The position numbers were made by a program, and so were the translations under genes. Of a stretch of DNA of 64,000 nt, positions 60,888 to 64,000 are shown one piece after another. The notes under the pieces are model-generated. The model was not told where the DNA came from and ran no database searches. It saw nothing but the letters and a program-made list of their open reading frames with translations. This DNA is from an uncultured Oscillibacter sp. (lineage in GTDB: Bacteria; Bacillota; Clostridia; Oscillospirales; Oscillospiraceae), in assembly GCA_910583785.1 (NCBI GenBank), contig CAJTZK010000003.1, positions 1-64,000 of the forward strand, in the 5' to 3' direction. Numbering within the stretch: position 1 is the first letter of the stretch; the number at the start of each line of letters is the position of its first letter.

Positions 60888-61498
60888 ACCCTCCGGCGGT
60901 ATTCTTCCACCAATTCACCGAAGCTCTTTCCGTTGATGATAAAATCCCTCATGGAGTGCTGCTCCAAATAGGCGGCCGCTTCGTCACGGTTGCCGTCATG
61001 GAGCAGCAGGATCAGCCGCATGACGTCGGACTGCCAATACCGTTCCTGCCTGGCCTCCATCTCACGGAACCAGGACAGGCCATCAGGCGACACGGATGCT
61101 ATATGGGCTGAGAGGTATTCCAGGTCTTCTCTCAAACCCGCCTCAAGCTCCCTGGCATCCAATACGGAGAGGGGATGGTTGCTTACATGAAAATTGACCG
61201 GCTGCGCGGTAAACGCGCCTGTGACCCGCAGACTGAACGGCTCGGACTTGTTTTCTTCCATACCCAGGATGTCCCATAGATAATCGTCTGCGAATACCGG
61301 CTTCGCCAAAAAGGTGGTGTGCAGGATGGCGGCGTCTTTTATGTTGATCAGAGGGATCATCACATACAGCATGTCGTCCTTCCTGACCCATACGCGCCCG
61401 CTGGTGATGCGGAAACCATACGGCTTTATCAGCGGTTTTACGATTTTGGGCAAGTCTTTTTTTAATGTACGGACGGCTTTTCTTTCTTCTCTTGTCAT
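60884..61498 (-). CDS. Protein of unknown function, DUF4304-like
   Basis: A 204-residue soluble protein with a basic N-terminus (MTREERKAVRTLKKDLPKIV) and GFRITSGRVWVRKDDMLYVMIPLIN, a 'GF....W.R..D.L...' start that recalls DUF4304-type immunity proteins. The last third is helical. It is the first gene of the minus-strand operon ending at 58901. The ATG follows AAGAGAAG. Confidence 0.5.
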   Translation of the reverse strand: MTREERKAVRTLKKDLPKIVKPLIKPYGFRITSGRVWVRKDDMLYVMIPLINIKDAAILHTTFLAKPVFADDYLWDILGMEENKSEPFSLRVTGAFTAQPVNFHVSNHPLSVLDARELEAGLREDLEYLSAHIASVSPDGLSWFREMEARQERYWQSDVMRLILLLHDGNRDEAAAYLEQHSMRDFIINGKSFGELVEEYRRRV

Positions 61499-61622
61499 GG
61501 CGGCCGCCTCTTTTCTCCATAGAAACCATTACGGTGAAATTTCCGTCAGTTTATCATATTTTGTGCCAGATTTCCAGTGACAGCTGAAAAGCGGGATTGC
61601 CGAAACCCTGTTGACAGACTAT

Positions 61623-61835
61623 TCAGAATGAATAAATTCCCTCTTTCAAAATGATTGCTAAGAAGCAAAGCGCGAAAAAAGCGCAGAAGCCACCCAAAAG
61701 CAGAGGGATAATTGCCAAAATTTTGAACCGCGCCTTTTCCAGATTCCCTACGCCGCTTTTAGCAAAACAACTGCTATCCCCGCCGCCCCCAATATCCCAA
61801 TAAAAATGGAAAAATAAGCTAATCCCACAGTTCAT
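61623..61835 (-). pseudogene. Small membrane protein, probably broken
   Basis: The 70-codon frame ends in a clean hydrophobic stretch (ILAIIPLLLGGFCAFFALCFLAIILKEGIYSF), but its first half is Cys/Gly-rich and unlikely. In another frame the first half reads IFIGILGAAGIAVVLLKAA, a normal membrane helix, so a frameshift near 61740-61750 is likely. Confidence 0.35.
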
Positions 61836-61864
61836 ACCTACTTTCTCTGTTGAGTTGATTTTAT

Positions 61865-62434
61865 TTATCTACGTTCATCCAATGTAACCGAAATTGTTTC
61901 GTTCCATCCGGCTCCATTTGCAACAGATAGCGTCACTGTATCCCCTTGCCAAACGAGCGAGTATTTCCCGGCGCAGACCGGCCTATATCCATCATCGGTG
62001 ATGATGCGTTCTTTTGGATAAATCAAAAGTGGATTGACCCGCTCATATAGAGTTACCTGTCCAGAGATTAAGCTGACATTTTCCATGATAACGATGGTAT
62101 GTATTCCGTCTGGTGAAGTGAAGCTGTGGTATTCCTCAAATCCATCAAAAAAGATGCAAAGAAAATTCCCACACAACAATAAAAAGGCCGTACCAGCGGC
62201 AATCACCGCAAGAATTATTTTATTTTTCAGTGCTTTTTCAGTTTCTCGATAATGCAGAAACGCAAGCGTTATTCCACAAACCGCCGCAATGCAGTTTAGT
62301 ATGCCCTGTATACGAAATGCCGTCCCCGTAGTCCCAAACAGCAGATTATAGTCCATCATCCAAATAATGATTACGATGCAAGGGAAAGCGAGCCACAAGG
62401 CAAAGTATAAGCACAAGAATTTTCTCAATTTCAT
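61865..62434 (-). CDS. Membrane protein, unknown
   Basis: A 189-residue protein of low GC for the window. Three membrane segments (about 8-27, 43-62 and 72-95) precede an outside beta-rich domain (YHSFTSPDGIHTIVIMENVS, GKYSLVWQGDTVTLSV). No family recognised. AAAGCGGAAA precedes the ATG. It is transcribed away from the 62584 gene. Confidence 0.6.
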   Translation of the reverse strand: MKLRKFLCLYFALWLAFPCIVIIIWMMDYNLLFGTTGTAFRIQGILNCIAAVCGITLAFLHYRETEKALKNKIILAVIAAGTAFLLLCGNFLCIFFDGFEEYHSFTSPDGIHTIVIMENVSLISGQVTLYERVNPLLIYPKERIITDDGYRPVCAGKYSLVWQGDTVTLSVANGAGWNETISVTLDERR

Positions 62435-62583
62435 TTCCGCTTTTCTCCAAAGCAGCCGTTGTATGCTTTTTAGTGTATTGTATCATATTTCAAATAGGAT
62501 TTCCAGAGCCCGAAAAAAACGGGATTGCCGGAAGGCCCCCGGAGGACTATAATGTAGCCAGATTTTCAAAGGAGGATTACCCC

Positions 62584-63177
62584 ATGAGCACCTGGCAGGA
62601 AAAGAACGCCGCGCTGCTGGCGGAGCTGGCCGAAACGCCGAACCCCAGCGTCCGCGGCAATGCGATTGGATGCTATCTGCGGGACGCACGCAAAGACCAT
62701 AAGCTCACATTGTACGAGCAGTATGTCCTGGAGACCGAAAAGCTCTCTTATGAACGGCTGGCCTGGACACAGCCGGGTTGGTCCCGCCGGGCAGGCATCT
62801 CTGATCTGCTCAAAGTGCTGAATATAAAGATGATGGCGCTGCTGTTCCAAGAGAAAGAAGCGGCGGAGATGTGGGACGCCTGGGGCCTGGAGGCGTTCCA
62901 GCTGAACCAGGAAAAACGGCCACATTACATTCTGGACGGCTACCTCACTTGCCTCCGCGCCGAGCGGAACCCCGATGCCCTGGAAAAGCTGCTGGCGGTG
63001 CGCCGGAGCCGCCGGAGGCCTTTCGACAAGGGCCCGTACCACGACGAATATTATCCTGATGAGCAGTACGCTTATGAGGAGCTGCTGCTCCAGGGCCGGT
63101 TTTTCCAAGCGGAGGACAAGCAGATACGCGGCGAGATCGAGGAGCTGCTTGTGGAGCTGTACCTGCTCCAGGAGTAA
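62584..63177 (+). CDS. Protein of unknown function upstream of the Hsp70 gene
   Basis: A 197-residue soluble protein starting MSTWQEKNAALLAELAETPN, with aromatic helices (YEQYVLETEKLSYERLAWTQ) and a tail of acidic residues (QIRGEIEELLVELYLLQE). AAAGGAGG precedes the ATG at 62584. It lies 39 bases ahead of the Hsp70-family gene on the same strand, so they may be co-expressed. No family recognised. Confidence 0.55.
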   Translation: MSTWQEKNAALLAELAETPNPSVRGNAIGCYLRDARKDHKLTLYEQYVLETEKLSYERLAWTQPGWSRRAGISDLLKVLNIKMMALLFQEKEAAEMWDAWGLEAFQLNQEKRPHYILDGYLTCLRAERNPDALEKLLAVRRSRRRPFDKGPYHDEYYPDEQYAYEELLLQGRFFQAEDKQIRGEIEELLVELYLLQE

Positions 63178-63216
63178 ACGGGCAGTCCGGTATTACATAA
63201 AAGAGGAGATTGAACC

Positions 63217-64000
63217 ATGGCAATCATCGGCATCGACTTAGGCACCACCAATTCTCTTTCCTGCGTCTACCGGAACGGCAGGGCGGAGCTGATTCCCAAC
63301 GAGCTGGGAGACCACAAGACTCCAAGCGCCGTCAGCGTGCTGGAGGACGGGACCGTTCTGGTGGGCGCGGCGGCCAAGGAGCGGCTGGTGACGCACCCGG
63401 AGGCCACCGCCGCCTCCTTCAAAATCTGGATGGGCACGGAGAAGGCCCTGACCCTGGCGGGCCGGGGGTTCAAGCCGGAGGAGCTTTCCGCCCTGGTGCT
63501 TCGCCAGCTCCTGGAGGACGCGAAGCGTTATCTCGGTGAAGCAGTGGAGGAGGCCGTCATCAGCGTCCCGGCCTACTTCAACGACGACCAGCGCTGCGCC
63601 ACCAAGCTGGCGGCCCAGCTGGCGGGGCTGAACGTGAAGCGGCTCATCAACGAGCCCTCCGCCGCCGCCCTCTACCACCGCTATTCCGCCCAGACCGGGG
63701 ACTGCCAGCTGATGATTGTGGACTTCGGCGGCGGGACGTTGGATGTGAGCATCGTGGAATGCTTCGAGAACATCATCGAAATCACGGCCATTGCAGGAGA
63801 CAACCGCCTGGGCGGGGACGACATTGACCGAGCCATCGCCGCCCACTTCTGCCAGGAGAACGGACTGACGGAGGAACGACTGTCCCCCTCCCTCCGGGCC
63901 TCCCTCTACCGACAGGCGGAAACGGCCAAGATCGCCCTCTCCAGCGCCCCGGCGGCATCCATCTCCCTCCAGCAGGGGGAGACACGGTACAGCCTTCTCC
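63217..64000 (+). CDS. Hsp70-family (DnaK-like) protein, cut by the window end
   Basis: The frame from ATG 63217 (AGAGGAGA upstream) stays open to the window end, 261 codons. It is the ATPase domain of an Hsp70: MAIIGIDLGTTNSLSCVYRN (phosphate 1), AVISVPAYFNDDQRCATK, LINEPSAAALYH (connect 1 region), MIVDFGGGTLDVSIVE (phosphate 2) and IAGDNRLGGDDIDRAIA. It is not in a dnaK heat-shock operon (no grpE or dnaJ beside it), so it is probably one of the accessory Hsp70/HscC-like proteins seen in island contexts. The substrate domain lies outside the window. Confidence 0.9.
   Translation, partial: MAIIGIDLGTTNSLSCVYRNGRAELIPNELGDHKTPSAVSVLEDGTVLVGAAAKERLVTHPEATAASFKIWMGTEKALTLAGRGFKPEELSALVLRQLLEDAKRYLGEAVEEAVISVPAYFNDDQRCATKLAAQLAGLNVKRLINEPSAAALYHRYSAQTGDCQLMIVDFGGGTLDVSIVECFENIIEITAIAGDNRLGGDDIDRAIAAHFCQENGLTEERLSPSLRASLYRQAETAKIALSSAPAASISLQQGETRYSLL

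Overview
The window is a GC-rich Firmicutes chromosome segment from a spore former. The sporulation pair spoIIGA-sigE, a valine T-box, a FabK-type fatty acid operon and the domestic infC-rpmI-rplT cluster point to class Clostridia, most likely the Oscillospiraceae (Flavonifractor/Lawsonibacter/Pseudoflavonifractor type). That placement is inferred from gene content and style, not from a search.

Layout. 1-1.1 kb: the end of a tRNA-Glu, a strong promoter, a structured leader, 5S rRNA and its terminator, then a decayed gene fragment. 1.1-7.4 kb: a DUF554 membrane protein, a PrsA-like foldase, a candidate 6S RNA, a DUF1292 protein and a class A penicillin-binding protein. 7.4-13 kb: spoIIGA and sigE, then a Val T-box followed by a hairpin-rich repeat, a YcxB-like membrane protein and valS. 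13-16.2 kb: a small membrane protein and the K+ uptake pair trkH-trkA on the minus strand. 16.3-27.2 kb: one long fatty acid synthesis operon, acpP-accB-accC-accD-accA-fabH-fabK-(fabK paralogue)-fabD-fabG-fabF-fabZ, closed by a MarR/FabT-type regulator; a perfect 13-bp inverted repeat just downstream of the operon promoter is a good candidate operator. 27.2-28.9 kb: a 30-residue Asn/Gln-rich peptide gene and infC (apparent ATT start)-rpmI-rplT behind an attenuator. 29-32 kb: a secreted protein, an ECF-like sigma/anti-sigma pair, an unknown protein, a DUF6514-like protein and an XRE regulator.

32.5-47.6 kb is a decayed integrative conjugative element (ICE). It has a truncated repA with an amber codon, an IS630-family insertion, a VirB4-type ATPase fragment, DUF5697 and DUF6100 genes, a frameshifted gene, a VirD4 fragment fused by deletion to an S1-domain protein fragment, a broken RhuM gene and a broken lysozyme/C39-type protein. 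No integrase or relaxase gene remains. Inside it lies an apparently intact module of ECF sigma factor, membrane protein, ABC ATPase and two ABC-2 permeases.

47.6-64 kb is an accessory island: an AT-rich stretch, a frameshifted lipase, a MITE-like element, a serine recombinase, two small membrane-protein genes, a five-gene LemA/DUF3137 membrane operon, and a run of genes resembling polymorphic-toxin immunity proteins (DUF4132, a broken Imm70-like gene, a GAD-like/DUF1851 gene and several unknowns). It ends in an Hsp70-family gene cut by the window edge. No toxin gene is visible beside these immunity-like genes. Many disruptions in the accessory part are single-base changes in homopolymer runs, whereas the core genes are intact apart from an odd spoIIGA-sigE overlap.
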